Shown one piece after another: positions 1 through 9,846 of a stretch of DNA of 64,000 nt (its first letter is position 1; each line of letters opens with the position of its first letter). Location of the stretch: positions 124,001 through 188,000 of the forward strand of contig CAVWQS010000028.1 of the NCBI GenBank assembly GCA_963757155.1, in the 5' to 3' direction. The DNA comes from DASXQK01 sp963757155 (GTDB lineage Bacteria; Pseudomonadota; Alphaproteobacteria; Dongiales; Dongiaceae). Both the position numbers and the translations under genes were made by a program. The notes below the pieces were generated by a model. It was not told where the DNA came from, searched no databases, and was given only the letters and a program-made list of their open reading frames with translations.

Positions 1-1501
1 CGAGAAAGCGCTGGCTTGTTCGTATCCAATCGGCTCGCGATCGGGAACCTTGTCCCGCGGTGGGGCCATGCGAGCGCAGGCGTGAAGGTCACGTTGCCGT
101 CTTGTCGTCGATATTGGTGATGGTCAGCTTCTCCGAATGGCCCGGCAGGTAGTCTGTCGTCGTGACCACGAACTCGTCGGGCGTGGTCTTGGGGTCGTTG
201 GAGGACCACCATCTGTCGCCCGTCGCCGTTGGACAACTTCAGCTGTGTCGCACCTGTGTTCAAGTTGACCGAGTCCGTCGTCGCGGCCAGACGCAGCCAG
301 CTGCAGCCGGTGCTGGTGGGAACGTCGTCTGGCGTCAGTTTGGTGTTGGTGCCGACCGTCAGGTCGGAAGCGCATGTGCCCGCCTCACCACCCAAACCGC
401 CGCCGCCGCCCCCGCCGCCACAGGATGCCGTCGACCGACAGGTGGTGCCCGCCGCCGCCGTTGCCCCCGCCGCCGTTGCCGAAATGACCATGGAACCACT
501 TGAAGAAGAGACCTCCAGGTGACCCCGTCCCCGAAGTCCCCGGGGCGCTCTGGCTGGCGAATTGGGACGGCGCGCCCATTGCGCCCTGGGGGTTGAATAT
601 CCCCTGATTGCCGAAGAACCGGAATCGGCGTGTCGTCGGCGCGGGGCGCCTTGGGCAGCGGCGTGCCCTTGTAGCCGAAGAGCTGAAGGGTGCCGCCATA
701 GGACACGGCCAGGACCTTGTAGCCGAAATACCCCGGTTGGAAATTCGGATTGGTGCAGGCCCCAATTCATTGCTACCTTCCAGAGCACCAGGGTCGCGTC
801 GTTCGGGTTCGTCCGGGTTCGTGCACCTCATGTCCCCGGGCAAGGGGCCATACTGGTAGAAATAGTCGTTCGCCGGGTAGCCGTCGATCGGGACGGGAGT
901 CGCGCCGTTATTGCTCCAGGCGCCATCGATATCCTTGCCGCCTGTCTTCTTGGTCGGGATGCCGCAAGGCCCGACCCCATCGGCTCATCTGTCGGTCTGG
1001 CAGAGGACCCCTTGCCCCTGGTTGGCATCCACATTCGGGTCGAGGCCTTTGCTTTGATCGTTGCCGTAGAGGTGGATGGTCAAGACGCCGCCCCGGCTGC
1101 CGTAGGGCGCCGTGGCGGTGCCTGCCTTCAGGGTGCCGCCGTTCTCGACGATGATGTTCTTCGCCCAGAAATTGACCTGGGTGCCTTTCGCCGCCGGTTC
1201 ACTGAATTCCAGCGAGCCCTTCGGGCCGATGATGTTGATGTTGCCGAAGACATAGGTCCCGGCGGTATCGATCGCAACAGGGCTTGTCGATCTTCAGGTT
1301 CGGCTGGCTGTTCGTGTCCCCCTGTGGTCCGCCGAAGCTTCTGCTGTTGCGGGCTGATCTCTGCCGTTGGCAGGAGTCGTGCTCCGCCCGGGCGACGCCG
1401 CTTGCGAGCATCGCGGCCGTCAAGCCGAGCAGGAGGCACCCCGCCGCCAATCGCAACAGGCCTGCTTGATGCGTTTTGCGCGTAACAGGAATGAGCTTCA
1501 T
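1..1501 (-). pseudogene. Degraded second copy of the G8-domain secreted protein (5' part, runs off the left edge)
   Basis: This stretch matches, base for base over most of its length, the first part of the intact gene at 1686-6782. The left edge corresponds to about 5306 of that gene. An ATG at 1501 opens a signal peptide (MKLIPVTRKT, then a hydrophobic run ending in ASGVARA), which aligns with the start of the intact copy. The reading frame then breaks: near 1275 the copy has one extra base where the intact gene reads CWIDTAG, and several later pieces (GDMRCTNPD, GAMGAPSQF, GGGGNGGGG) lie in different frames. The glycine-rich linker is shorter and interrupted. I read it as an inactive tandem duplicate. 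Because this window also shows single-base insertions in essential genes, part of the damage could be technical, but the number of breaks here is higher than elsewhere. Confidence 0.8.
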
Positions 1502-1685
1502 GGCCGCCCCCCGGCAGGTGCATTGCCACAATATTGCTCTCGCGCTAGGTTGCGGCGCAATCCCTGCCAAATGGCAGGGGTCAGTCGACAGCTAATGGCT
1601 GCCGGGTTTTCTTGCTTTATCAACACTGAAGGGTCCACCGGCGGCGGTGGCTCAAGCAGACTGGGGTCGAATTTATGGGTAAGTA

Positions 1686-4600
1686 TTATTGCCATACTAG
1701 GCTCTGAGCCGGATGGCGGGTCGCCTTGCCCCGATCCCTCGAAGCGGGCGAGCGGCGGGCGCCCGAGCCCGCCGCTGCACCTTCGCTAACCTCTCCCCGC
1801 GGCGACCCGCTCAGGGAATCTCGGCAACTCCCGGTCGTGTTGGTCGGGAGACTCGCGTAGTGGCACTCGCCTTTCGAATGGTCGGGTTCGATGGCGGTGT
1901 TGATGAAGGAGGTCAGCCAATCGGGCTGGCCGGTATCCTGGGTCGTGGGAAAGGCCGTCGGCGTCGGCCGGTGCGCCCAGCCTTTGTCATCGGCGGCGAA
2001 ATTCCCGGGCATCTTGAAGGAGAAGCCCAGCGGCCCCTTCCCCGGGAAGTCCAGATCCTTGACCGCCCATTGGCTGCAGCTCTTCTGGCAGGCGCCCAGT
2101 ATGCCGCCGAAGACCTTTGTGCCCGTGCTGTCCTTGCGTTCAGGGTCGGCCAGGGCCAGCGGATCGCTGGCCGTGAGGCTGCAGCCGCAAGCGCCGCCGG
2201 ATTTCACCTCGCAGAAGGTGGCGGGCTTGCACTGGCTCTTCGGATCGAGATCGGTCTGTTCGCTGAAATCGATCGTGACCTGAAGGATGCCGCAGGGGTC
2301 CGTTGGGACCTTGAAGTTCGCGCAAGCCACGTCGTTGTTATAGTTCTTCGTCCATTTCGCGGGCCAGGCAGCAACGGAGTCGATCGTCGACATCGGCATG
2401 GTGTCGAGCACCGGCCGGATGGCTTTGAGATCGGTCGCGAGGTTGAAGCCGGGCCCGACGTAGATCTGGTAGGTCACCTTGGTCTCTGGTTTCACAAAGA
2501 GGAAGAACATGTTGTAGGTCTTGCCGCCCTTGAACACGTTCACGCTGCGCGGAGAGCAGTTGGCCGCGGCTGGGACGTTTGGGTCGTTGCAGGGCTTGAT
2601 CGTCGTAAAAGCCTCTTTTTTCGTTTGCGTATCTTCGCTGACGCTGGTGTCGAGGAAATAGGTGCCGTGATTGGCCGTCAGCGTGCTGCGCTGGTAGGTG
2701 GATTGGCCGCCCATCCGCACGAAAGGCCAGCGGCAGGCATCCGTCGCTTTCTGGGCATCCGTGCTGCAGTTCGTATTCCAGGTCTGCAGCTCGCGCGACG
2801 CGCTTGTGCCGGTCAGGAACTGGCGATAGAGAGGCACGCCGTAGCAGGCCGGGTTCGAGCATTCCTGCGACCAGTCTCCGTCCCGGCCGAGCAGCTTCGT
2901 GAGGCGTGTGTACTCCTTTCCATCGACTGTGACGACGCCACCCTCGTTGTAGTTGTCGTCGCCGCAGTTACGCACGGTTGTCTTGTTGGACGGAGGAAGG
3001 GGCCCTATCCCGCATTCCGGAAAGACGACCGTCGTGATGTAGTCGTAGGGGCTGGTCTTGGCGCCGGCCGGGGTCGGCGTCTCCGGCAAGGGATCGCCTG
3101 CCTTCTTCGGGCAAGCCAGAGCCCCCGTGACGCCGATGTTCGACTGGCATTCCGCCGTCTCGACCGGTGCGTTGAAGAAATCCACCGGGTTGACCGAAAT
3201 CGTATCGTTCAGCACGTTCTTCTCGACGCCGTTGACCTTGACCTTCGAGACTCCCAGGAGTCCCGTGAGGGTGCCGTCATCGTCGTTGAGCTCGGTCTGC
3301 CGGTCGATGTCGCTGAAGTTGCCGAAGCTGGGGAAGGTGCCGCTGAAGTCGCAATAGTCCTTCTTTATCTCCACCGGATTATCCAGGTAGGTGTTCTTCG
3401 CGAACAAGGCATCGATGACGTAGTGCCGGATCTGGACATTGTCGAAGAACAGATTGCTCGAGTGGAAGGAGGGCGGATAGAAGAAGCCGTTGGGCTGCTT
3501 CCATCCGATGGCCGCGTTGGGCAGGTAGCAAGAGACCGACTTGTCCTCCTTGGTCTGCTTTCGAATGCCGGGGAGGCGCGAATAGACGCACTGCTCGCAG
3601 TCCGCCGGATTGATATCCAGGTAGATGTTCGACTCCTGATAGGCCGGCCCGTCGTAGATGCTGAAGAGGCGCTGGCCGACCCCGAAATTGCTCATGGGAA
3701 AGCTGACGCCTTCGTTCCTGTTGGCGCACATCAGGGATGGCTGGTTGCCGTTTCCGCAGGGCAATCCGTCGCCAGGTTTCAGGGTGTGCTGGAAGGGAGT
3801 GAGGTTCGAGGCGAAGGAGTTCGTCCCCTCCTTCTGCGTATTGCCGACGAAAAGGCTGGTCCTCACCACCGCCCAGTCGCCGTCGACCACCGCGGAGCGG
3901 TCGTAGGTGCCGCTGGTGATGAAGCTGAGGCCGCCGTTCTGGACATCGGTCAGCACGCTGTTGTCGACCAGATACCATTGCGGCCGCAGCCAGATCGCCG
4001 AGAAATTCGTCTCGGCCCAATGGAAGGAGGAGGTGAAGTGGTCGAGCACGGTGACGGCGCAAGTGGCCAGCCCCTTGCCGTTGTTGCAGGATGAAATCCG
4101 CCCGGCGGTGAATTCCGTGCAGTTGTAGCCCTTTGTCGCGTCGGCCTCGTCTTTGAGGGGGCACTTGGTGGCCATGCGCCCGCCGCCGCCGATATGCGGG
4201 TAGTACATGTCCATTTCCGTTTTGTCGGGTGCCTCGGGCGTCGGCGCGAAGCTGGCGATTCCCGGGAAGTGGCCGGGATTCTTGGCCGCCGGATCGCCCG
4301 GCCAGTCGGGACCGGGGCAGGGTGCCGTGATGGCGATCGTCTGGAACGAGGTCATGCTCGAGGTCGCGTAATTGCCATAGAACGACTTGAGCGGGGTCGA
4401 TCCCGCCAAGGAGTTGTCCTTCTGCAGGGCGGCAAAGCCGTCCCATTTCATGTGGGTGTCGAACTCGGTGTTCAATCCCGTTTTCACGTCCGGCATGTCG
4501 CTGTTCCAGGCCGGGACGAACCAATAGGAAGCGCCGCAGGCCCCCGCGCCGGCCGCCATATTGCCGATGAAGTCGTTCCAGCCGTTGGTGATCCAGAACA

Positions 4601-6782
4601 CCGTGGGATGCTGGTAGTCCGTTCGCCACGGAAATGCATCGGCGGGAAGCGCCGGCGTGATCGGATTGCCGTCGGCGTCCTTGGTGGGCTTGAAGAACTG
4701 CCCGGTGTAGGCAAGGATGCCGGGAATCTTGCGGGGATTCTGCGGGTTGTCGACGGCGGCGCGGGCGAAGATCCCGAGGTTCGAGTAGAACTTGTTGTCG
4801 GTCTCGGTGCCGCTCTCGAGATAGAAGCCATGGCCGATCGACTTGTAGCCGATGTTCCGCTGCAGCAGCACGCCCTGCGTCGAATGCAGCACGATCCACC
4901 GGGTCATGGATTCATTGATCGTCGAATCCTTGATGAAGGTGTCTGTCGGAACCTGGCGGGCCATGTGGAAATGGATGGGGTAGTGGCTCATCTTGCCGGG
5001 CTGGCCCAGCTTGGCGAACTCGACGCCCTGGATCTGGACCGTCTTGAAACCCTGGCGGAAGACCACATGGGCGCCGAAGCTGTAGCAGCTGATCGCCGCG
5101 GGCGGCGGCGGGCCCTGTTCCGGAACTGGATCTGCCAGGCTCTGACATTTTGCCGCCGTCGCCGCACCCGTCGGCATGTCCGCCTCTTCGAAATCCTCTT
5201 TCGGCCCGTCGCCGCCGGAGACGATGCGGATGCTGCGCGTCAGCAGGGCCACCGCCGCGCGGGTCTCGGCGCCGTTGGTGATCAGGTCGGGATCCATGCC
5301 GGCGTCGAGAAAGCGCTTTGTGTTCGTTCCCAATCGGCTCGCGATCGGGAATCTCGTCTGACGGTGGGGCCAGGTGGTCTCGACCCCGGTGCTCAAGGTC
5401 ACCTTGTTGCCGGTGATCCCTTTGATGGTCAGCTTCTCGGAATGGCCCGGCAGGTAGTCGGTCGTCGTGACCACGATCTCGTCGGGCGTGGGGTCGTTGG
5501 AACTCCACCACCTGTCGCCCGTCGCGTCGGACAGCGTCAGCTCCGTGGCCTTTGCCGGCAAGTTGTCCGGCGCCTCGGCCGTCGCCGCGCTTAGACGCAG
5601 CCAGCTGCAGCCGGTGCTGGTGGGAACCGTGTCAGGCGCGGCGGTAATATCCTTGCCGTTCGCGTCCTTGCCGGTTGCCGCCACGGCGCATGTGCCTGCG
5701 TCACTGCCCAAACCGCCGCCGCCGTGGCCCCCGCCGCCGTTGCCCCCGCCGCCGTTGCCCCCGCCACCGCTCCCGAAATGACCATTGAACCACTTGGAGA
5801 AGAGACCTCCAGGTGACCCCGTACCCGTCTCCGGGGCGCTCTGGCTGGAGAATTGGGACGGCGCGCCCATTGCGCCCTGGGGGTTGAATAGCCCCTGATT
5901 GCCGAAGGGAAAGAAGGGGTTATAGATGCGATGTTGGGGCGGCGACCCCTTGGGCAGCGGCGTGCCCTTGTAGCCGAAGAGCTCGAGGGTGCCGCCATAG
6001 GACACGCCCAGGACCTTGTAGCCGAAATAGCCGGCTTGGAATTTCGGATTGGTGCAGGCCCCAATTCCGTTGGTGACTTTCCAGAGCACCGGGGTCGGGT
6101 CGGTCGGGTTGTCCGGGTTCGTGCACCTCATATCCCCGGGCAAAGGGCCATACTGGTAGAAATAGTCGAACGCGGAGTACCCGTCGATCTTGACCTTCGT
6201 CGCGCCGTTATTGCTCCAGGCGCCATCGATATCCTGGCCGCCTGTCTTCTTGGTCGGGATGCCGCAAGGCCCGACCCCATCGGTAGCTGACATCGTCGTC
6301 TGGCAGAGGACCCCTTGCCCCTCGTTGGCATCCACATTCGGGTTGAGGCCTTTGCTTTGATCATTGCCGTAGAGGTGGATGGTCAAGACGCCGGCCCGGC
6401 TGCCGTAGGGCGCCTTGGCGGTGCCCGCGATCAGCTTGCCGCCGTTCTCGACGATGATGTTCTTCGCCCAGAAATTTACCTGGCTGCCTTCCGCCGCCGG
6501 TTCTCTGAATTCCAGCTCGCCGCCTTCGACGATGTTGATATTGCCGTAGACATAGGTGCCAGCGGTATCGATCCAGCAATGCTTGGTGATCTTCAGGTCC
6601 GACTGGCTGTTCGTGTCCTCCTTTGGTCCGCCGAGGTTCTGATGTTTGATGCTGATATCGCCGTTGCAGGAGCCGGGCTCCGCCCGGGCGCCGCCGCTTG
6701 CGAGCATCGCGGTCAATCCGAACAGGAGTCCTGCCAACAGGCCTACATGACGCTTTTTGTGCCTAACGGAGATGAGCTGCAC
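1686..6782 (-). CDS. Secreted G8-domain / parallel beta-helix protein
   Basis: About 1,698 aa. I start it at GTG 6782 rather than the longer ATG at 6818, because this position aligns with the ATG of the degraded copy and a G-rich ribosome site lies just upstream. A signal peptide covers about residues 1-34 (hydrophobic run ending SGGARA). A G8-like domain follows, with the glycine-rich turns typical of it (NIIVENGGKLIAGT, VSYGGTLELFGYKG, DEIVVTTTDYLPGHSEKL). It is split by a low-complexity insert at about residues 337-358 made of GGGGN/GGGGH units. The rest is long, cysteine-rich and probably a beta-helix, with no catalytic motif I recognise. Family knowledge: G8 domains occur in animal CEMIP, TMEM2 and fibrocystin and in some large bacterial surface proteins, often thought to bind or cut polysaccharide. 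The function here is unknown. The gene stands alone and its duplicate lies downstream. Confidence 0.85.
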   Translation of the reverse strand: MQLISVRHKKRHVGLLAGLLFGLTAMLASGGARAEPGSCNGDISIKHQNLGGPKEDTNSQSDLKITKHCWIDTAGTYVYGNINIVEGGELEFREPAAEGSQVNFWAKNIIVENGGKLIAGTAKAPYGSRAGVLTIHLYGNDQSKGLNPNVDANEGQGVLCQTTMSATDGVGPCGIPTKKTGGQDIDGAWSNNGATKVKIDGYSAFDYFYQYGPLPGDMRCTNPDNPTDPTPVLWKVTNGIGACTNPKFQAGYFGYKVLGVSYGGTLELFGYKGTPLPKGSPPQHRIYNPFFPFGNQGLFNPQGAMGAPSQFSSQSAPETGTGSPGGLFSKWFNGHFGSGGGGNGGGGNGGGGHGGGGLGSDAGTCAVAATGKDANGKDITAAPDTVPTSTGCSWLRLSAATAEAPDNLPAKATELTLSDATGDRWWSSNDPTPDEIVVTTTDYLPGHSEKLTIKGITGNKVTLSTGVETTWPHRQTRFPIASRLGTNTKRFLDAGMDPDLITNGAETRAAVALLTRSIRIVSGGDGPKEDFEEADMPTGAATAAKCQSLADPVPEQGPPPPAAISCYSFGAHVVFRQGFKTVQIQGVEFAKLGQPGKMSHYPIHFHMARQVPTDTFIKDSTINESMTRWIVLHSTQGVLLQRNIGYKSIGHGFYLESGTETDNKFYSNLGIFARAAVDNPQNPRKIPGILAYTGQFFKPTKDADGNPITPALPADAFPWRTDYQHPTVFWITNGWNDFIGNMAAGAGACGASYWFVPAWNSDMPDVKTGLNTEFDTHMKWDGFAALQKDNSLAGSTPLKSFYGNYATSSMTSFQTIAITAPCPGPDWPGDPAAKNPGHFPGIASFAPTPEAPDKTEMDMYYPHIGGGGRMATKCPLKDEADATKGYNCTEFTAGRISSCNNGKGLATCAVTVLDHFTSSFHWAETNFSAIWLRPQWYLVDNSVLTDVQNGGLSFITSGTYDRSAVVDGDWAVVRTSLFVGNTQKEGTNSFASNLTPFQHTLKPGDGLPCGNGNQPSLMCANRNEGVSFPMSNFGVGQRLFSIYDGPAYQESNIYLDINPADCEQCVYSRLPGIRKQTKEDKSVSCYLPNAAIGWKQPNGFFYPPSFHSSNLFFDNVQIRHYVIDALFAKNTYLDNPVEIKKDYCDFSGTFPSFGNFSDIDRQTELNDDDGTLTGLLGVSKVKVNGVEKNVLNDTISVNPVDFFNAPVETAECQSNIGVTGALACPKKAGDPLPETPTPAGAKTSPYDYITTVVFPECGIGPLPPSNKTTVRNCGDDNYNEGGVVTVDGKEYTRLTKLLGRDGDWSQECSNPACYGVPLYRQFLTGTSASRELQTWNTNCSTDAQKATDACRWPFVRMGGQSTYQRSTLTANHGTYFLDTSVSEDTQTKKEAFTTIKPCNDPNVPAAANCSPRSVNVFKGGKTYNMFFLFVKPETKVTYQIYVGPGFNLATDLKAIRPVLDTMPMSTIDSVAAWPAKWTKNYNNDVACANFKVPTDPCGILQVTIDFSEQTDLDPKSQCKPATFCEVKSGGACGCSLTASDPLALADPERKDSTGTKVFGGILGACQKSCSQWAVKDLDFPGKGPLGFSFKMPGNFAADDKGWAHRPTPTAFPTTQDTGQPDWLTSFINTAIEPDHSKGECHYASLPTNTTGSCRDSLSGSPRGEVSEGAAAGSGARRSPASRDRGKATRHPAQSLVWQ

Positions 6783-7594
6783 GAAGGGGACCCCCTGCCA
6801 AATGTTTATTGTCAACAATTGTCTCTATTTTGCCTGCTGAGATCTCGCAGCGCAACCCCTGCCAGATCGCAAGGAACAGTAAGACAGCCAATGGTTACTG
6901 GATTTTTCTTTATTTATCAAAGACAAGGCGTCCAGCCGCCCGAGCCGGCTCGCACGGGCTTTTGGATAAGCATTGTTGCCATAATGGCACGATCGCGGGC
7001 CGTGGAGGCGGAATCGAGACTCCTGGCCGGGAGGACCACCGGCGCATCTGAATGCGATCCGCCGGCTCCCGTCATGGTCACTGGCCGTGAACGCGGGCCG
7101 GAGTTCGGGCTACCTCAGGGCATCTGGCAGTCGGCAGCGCCCGACAGCTTGGGTAGGACCAAGCTCCGGCTTCATGTTCAGGGAAGGTGGCGGTCCGGAC
7201 CCACTGGCCACCCAGGCCAGCTTGCTGGGCGGCGGCCGCCGATGCGCTGCGCCACCATTTCCGGCGCAGCACCGGCGTTAGCCCGCGACACTACCGCGGG
7301 CATCGCGGCGACGAGCCCGCCGGCACCATCGTCTAGAGCCGCGTGACCGGAAGCGGAATGGCGGAATATGCCCGTTCATTGTCCGTGACGGCGCTGGCCC
7401 TTGGCGCCTTCCGGGAGGAAGATGGCGGCGGGAGAGCTATCGCGTCGGCCGGCGGGCCGGGACGGGTCCGCTGCAATGATTTCTATCTTGTGGCCGGCCG
7501 TCGCCGAACCATAGCTTGGGGCGGTTTTTGGGGGATCGGTTTTCAGGGTTCGGACCGCCCCCGTCCTCTAACATGCAGCCATCGGGGAAATCAC
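6783..7594. other. Intergenic region between divergent G8 gene and ABC operon
   Basis: About 810 bases without a supported gene; long open frames here have no family resemblance and no ribosome site. The left third is AT-rich (a T-rich run near 6900-6920), unlike the rest of the window, and is partly repeated at 1560-1700, upstream of the degraded copy, so it probably carries the promoter of the G8 gene. A small inverted repeat ATTGT-TG-ACAAT lies around 6809-6820. The right part is GC-rich and leads to the ribosome site (GGGGAAA) of the solute-binding protein gene. I saw no clear sigma-70 promoter for that operon. Confidence 0.5.
6977..6989. promoter_or_regulatory. Short palindrome TGCCA-N3-TGGCA upstream of the G8 gene
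   Basis: TGCCATAATGGCA has perfect 5-base arms and sits about 195 bases upstream of the GTG start. A related but decayed form (TTGCCATACTAGG) is found at the matching place upstream of the degraded copy, near 1690. It could be an operator, but nothing in the sequence names a regulator. Confidence 0.35.
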
Positions 7595-8485
7595 ATGACC
7601 AGATATGATCGCCGTGACCTGCTGAAAGCCTCCCTCGGCACCGGCCTCCTGCTCACGGCCGCGCCCTTCATCGCCCGGCGCGCCTGGGCGGATGAGACCA
7701 CCTTCCAGCAGGCGCAGCGGACCAAGTCCATCACCGTCGGCGTCGCCAATGAGAAGCCCTATGGCTATGTCGATACCGACAACAAGGCCACCGGCGCCAT
7801 CGTCGAGGTCCTGCGTGCGACCCTGGCGCCCTATGGCATCACCGATGTGCAGGCCAAGGTCGGCGCGTTCGACACCCTGATCCCCGGCCTCCTCGCCAAG
7901 CGCTTCGACGTCATCGGCGCCGGCATGTATATCAAGCCGAAGCGCTGCCAGCAGATCGCCTTCTCCAATCCGCTGACCCAGGCGGGCGGCGCCTTTGCCG
8001 GCAAGAAGGGCAATCCGAAGAACCTGCACAGCCTGGCCGACGTGGCCAAGGACAGCACCGCCAAGATCGGCACCCAGCTCGGCACCAGCCAGGTGGACGA
8101 GGTGAAGCAGGCGGGCATCCCCGAGGACCGCGTCACGTTGTTCTCCAAGGATACCGAGGCGCTGGCGGGGCTGCAGGCCGGCCGCGTCGACGTGATCTAT
8201 TTCCCCGATCTGGAGATCAACAACCTGCTGGTCACCAGCGCCGACAGCAGCCTCGAGCGCGTCGAGCCCTATGTGCAGATCCTCGATGCCCAGGGCAAGC
8301 AGGTCTTCAACTATCAGGCCCTCGGCCTGCGCAAGGAGGATACCGATCTGCTGGAGGCCATCAACAAGCAGCTCGGCGAGATGCTCGCCAACGGCAAGCT
8401 GCTGGCGATCCTGCAGCCCTTCGGTTTCTCGGAAAATGAGCTGCCGCCGGTCGCTGTGACGGCGGAGAAGCTTTGCGCGGCCTGA
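7595..8485 (+). CDS. ehuB: ABC transporter solute-binding protein, ectoine/hydroxyectoine type (EhuB-like)
   Basis: 296 aa, periplasmic binding protein of the polar amino acid (SBP_bac_3) family. ATG 7595 follows the ribosome site GGGGAAA and begins a twin-arginine signal peptide (RR at residues 6-7, then a hydrophobic stretch ending ARRAWA), so it is probably exported folded by Tat. The region around residues 105-125 (FDVIGAGMYIKPKRCQQIAF) and the KKGNPKNLHS segment match what I know of EhuB, the ectoine-binding protein of rhizobia. It heads a tightly packed operon with two permeases, an ATPase and two enzymes. Ectoine as the substrate is inferred from family resemblance; another zwitterionic or cyclic amino acid is possible. 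No regulator gene lies next to it. Confidence 0.75.
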   Translation: MTRYDRRDLLKASLGTGLLLTAAPFIARRAWADETTFQQAQRTKSITVGVANEKPYGYVDTDNKATGAIVEVLRATLAPYGITDVQAKVGAFDTLIPGLLAKRFDVIGAGMYIKPKRCQQIAFSNPLTQAGGAFAGKKGNPKNLHSLADVAKDSTAKIGTQLGTSQVDEVKQAGIPEDRVTLFSKDTEALAGLQAGRVDVIYFPDLEINNLLVTSADSSLERVEPYVQILDAQGKQVFNYQALGLRKEDTDLLEAINKQLGEMLANGKLLAILQPFGFSENELPPVAVTAEKLCAA

Positions 8486-8522
8486 GCGCGGCACCGCCAG
8501 GCGGGGTGGGGGAGGCCTCGCG

Positions 8523-9185
8523 CTGAAGCTCCCGCAGCCCTTCGACCTGCTGCCCGTATTGCTGAGCGGCGTCGTCACCACCCTCGAGGTCACTCTGGCC
8601 TCGGCGGTGGTGGCGCTGCTGCTCTCCTTTGCGATCGGGCTGATGCGGCTCTCGCCCCTGCGGCTGGTTCGTTTCATCGCCGGCTTCTATGTCGAGGTGA
8701 TCCGCGGCACCTCGGCGCTGGTGCAGCTCTTCTATCTCTTCTTCATCCTTCCCGTGGTGGGCATCCGCATCGATCCCTTCTCGACCGCGGTGCTGGGCAT
8801 CGGCGTCAATATCTCGGCCTATGGCGCCGAGATCGTGCGGGCCGCGATCCGCGATATCGATCGCGGACAATGGGAGGCGGCCACGGCGCTGGATATGCCG
8901 CGGCTGTTGGCGCTGCGCCGGATCATCCTGCCCCAGGCGCTGCTGGCGATGCTGCCCTCCTTCGGCAATCTGATGGTCGATCTTCTGAAGCTGACCTCGC
9001 TGGTCTCGCTGATCACCCTCACCGACCTCACCTTCGCCGGCACGGCGCTGATCACCACCACGGGCCGGCCGGGACAGGTCTGGGGGCTGGTCCTCGTCCT
9101 CTATTTCCTCATGGCCACGCCCATCGGCTGGCTGGCCCGGCGGCTGGAGACCTCGCTGGCGGCACGCCAGCGCGGGCGGAGCTGA
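8523..9185 (+). CDS. ehuC: Polar amino acid ABC permease (EhuC-like)
   Basis: About 220 aa inner-membrane permease with the HisM-type fold. Transmembrane segments start at TTLEVTLASAVVALLLSF, and the ATPase-contact loop is visible as EAATALDMPRLLALRRIILP (about residues 118-137). The start is unusual: no ATG, GTG or TTG gives a normal N-terminus with a ribosome site. CTG at 8523, preceded by GGGGGAGG seven bases upstream, would give KLPQPFDLLPVLLSG after the initiator, which fits family N-termini. The alternative TTG at 8559 would cut off 12 residues and has no such site. It lies 37 bases after ehuB and 3 bases before the second permease. Confidence 0.8.
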   Translation: MKLPQPFDLLPVLLSGVVTTLEVTLASAVVALLLSFAIGLMRLSPLRLVRFIAGFYVEVIRGTSALVQLFYLFFILPVVGIRIDPFSTAVLGIGVNISAYGAEIVRAAIRDIDRGQWEAATALDMPRLLALRRIILPQALLAMLPSFGNLMVDLLKLTSLVSLITLTDLTFAGTALITTTGRPGQVWGLVLVLYFLMATPIGWLARRLETSLAARQRGRS

Positions 9186-9188
9186 GCC

Positions 9189-9842
9189 GTGAAATTCGAT
9201 CTCAGCTTCGCCCTGGAGATCATGCCGGCCCTGCTGCGCGGGGCGATCGTGACGGCCGAGGCGACCTTCGGGGGCATGGCGCTGGCCCTTGTCGGCGGGC
9301 TGGTGCTGGCGCTCGGCCGGCGCTCCAAGATCCCCGGCCTGTCGCGGCTCTCGGCCAGCTATGTGCTCTTCATGCGCAACACGCCGCTGCTGGTGCAGAT
9401 CTATTTCCTGTTCTACGTCCTGCCCTTCGCCGGCATCACCTTCGGGGCGCTCACCACCGGCATCCTCGCGCTCGGGCTGAACTACAGCGCCTATATCGCC
9501 GAGGTCTATCGCGCCGGCATCGATGGCGTGCCCCAGGGCCAATGGGAGGCGGCCCGCGCGCTGGATTTCTCGCCCGCCCAGACATGGACGCGGGTGATCC
9601 TGCCCCAGGCCTTGCCGCCGATGCTGCCGGTGCTGGGCAATTATCTCATCGGCATGTTCAAGGATTCGCCCTTGCTGGCGACCATCACGGTGCCGGAGAT
9701 GTTCGCCGCCGCCGAGCATATCGCCGGCGAGACCTATCGCTACAATGAGCCCTATACCCTCGTCGGCCTGATCTTCCTCTGCCTCAGCTATCCCGCCTCC
9801 TTGGCCGTGCGGCAATTGGAGAAGCGGTTTGGAAAGGTCTAG
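9189..9842 (+). CDS. ehuD: Polar amino acid ABC permease (EhuD-like)
   Basis: 217 aa, GTG start 3 bases after the first permease stops, so the two are probably translated together. It has the same fold as its neighbour: transmembrane segments from about residue 15, the permease-signature region MRNTPLLVQIYFLFYVLPFA, and the ATPase-contact loop EAARALDFSPAQTW. It pairs with the preceding permease as the membrane channel of the importer. The names EhuC/EhuD for the two are by position and resemblance only. Confidence 0.82.
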   Translation: MKFDLSFALEIMPALLRGAIVTAEATFGGMALALVGGLVLALGRRSKIPGLSRLSASYVLFMRNTPLLVQIYFLFYVLPFAGITFGALTTGILALGLNYSAYIAEVYRAGIDGVPQGQWEAARALDFSPAQTWTRVILPQALPPMLPVLGNYLIGMFKDSPLLATITVPEMFAAAEHIAGETYRYNEPYTLVGLIFLCLSYPASLAVRQLEKRFGKV

Positions 9843-9846
9843 CCCG

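Noticed and set aside
1..1501. Several open frames (for example 562-1485 plus strand) in the left region
   Set aside because: They are antisense or out-of-frame readings of the degraded duplicate, whose identity is clear from the intact copy.
6315..7346. A 343-codon plus-strand frame across the G8 gene start and the intergenic region
   Set aside because: It is antisense to the conserved start of the G8 gene and ends in non-coding sequence without a ribosome site or family.
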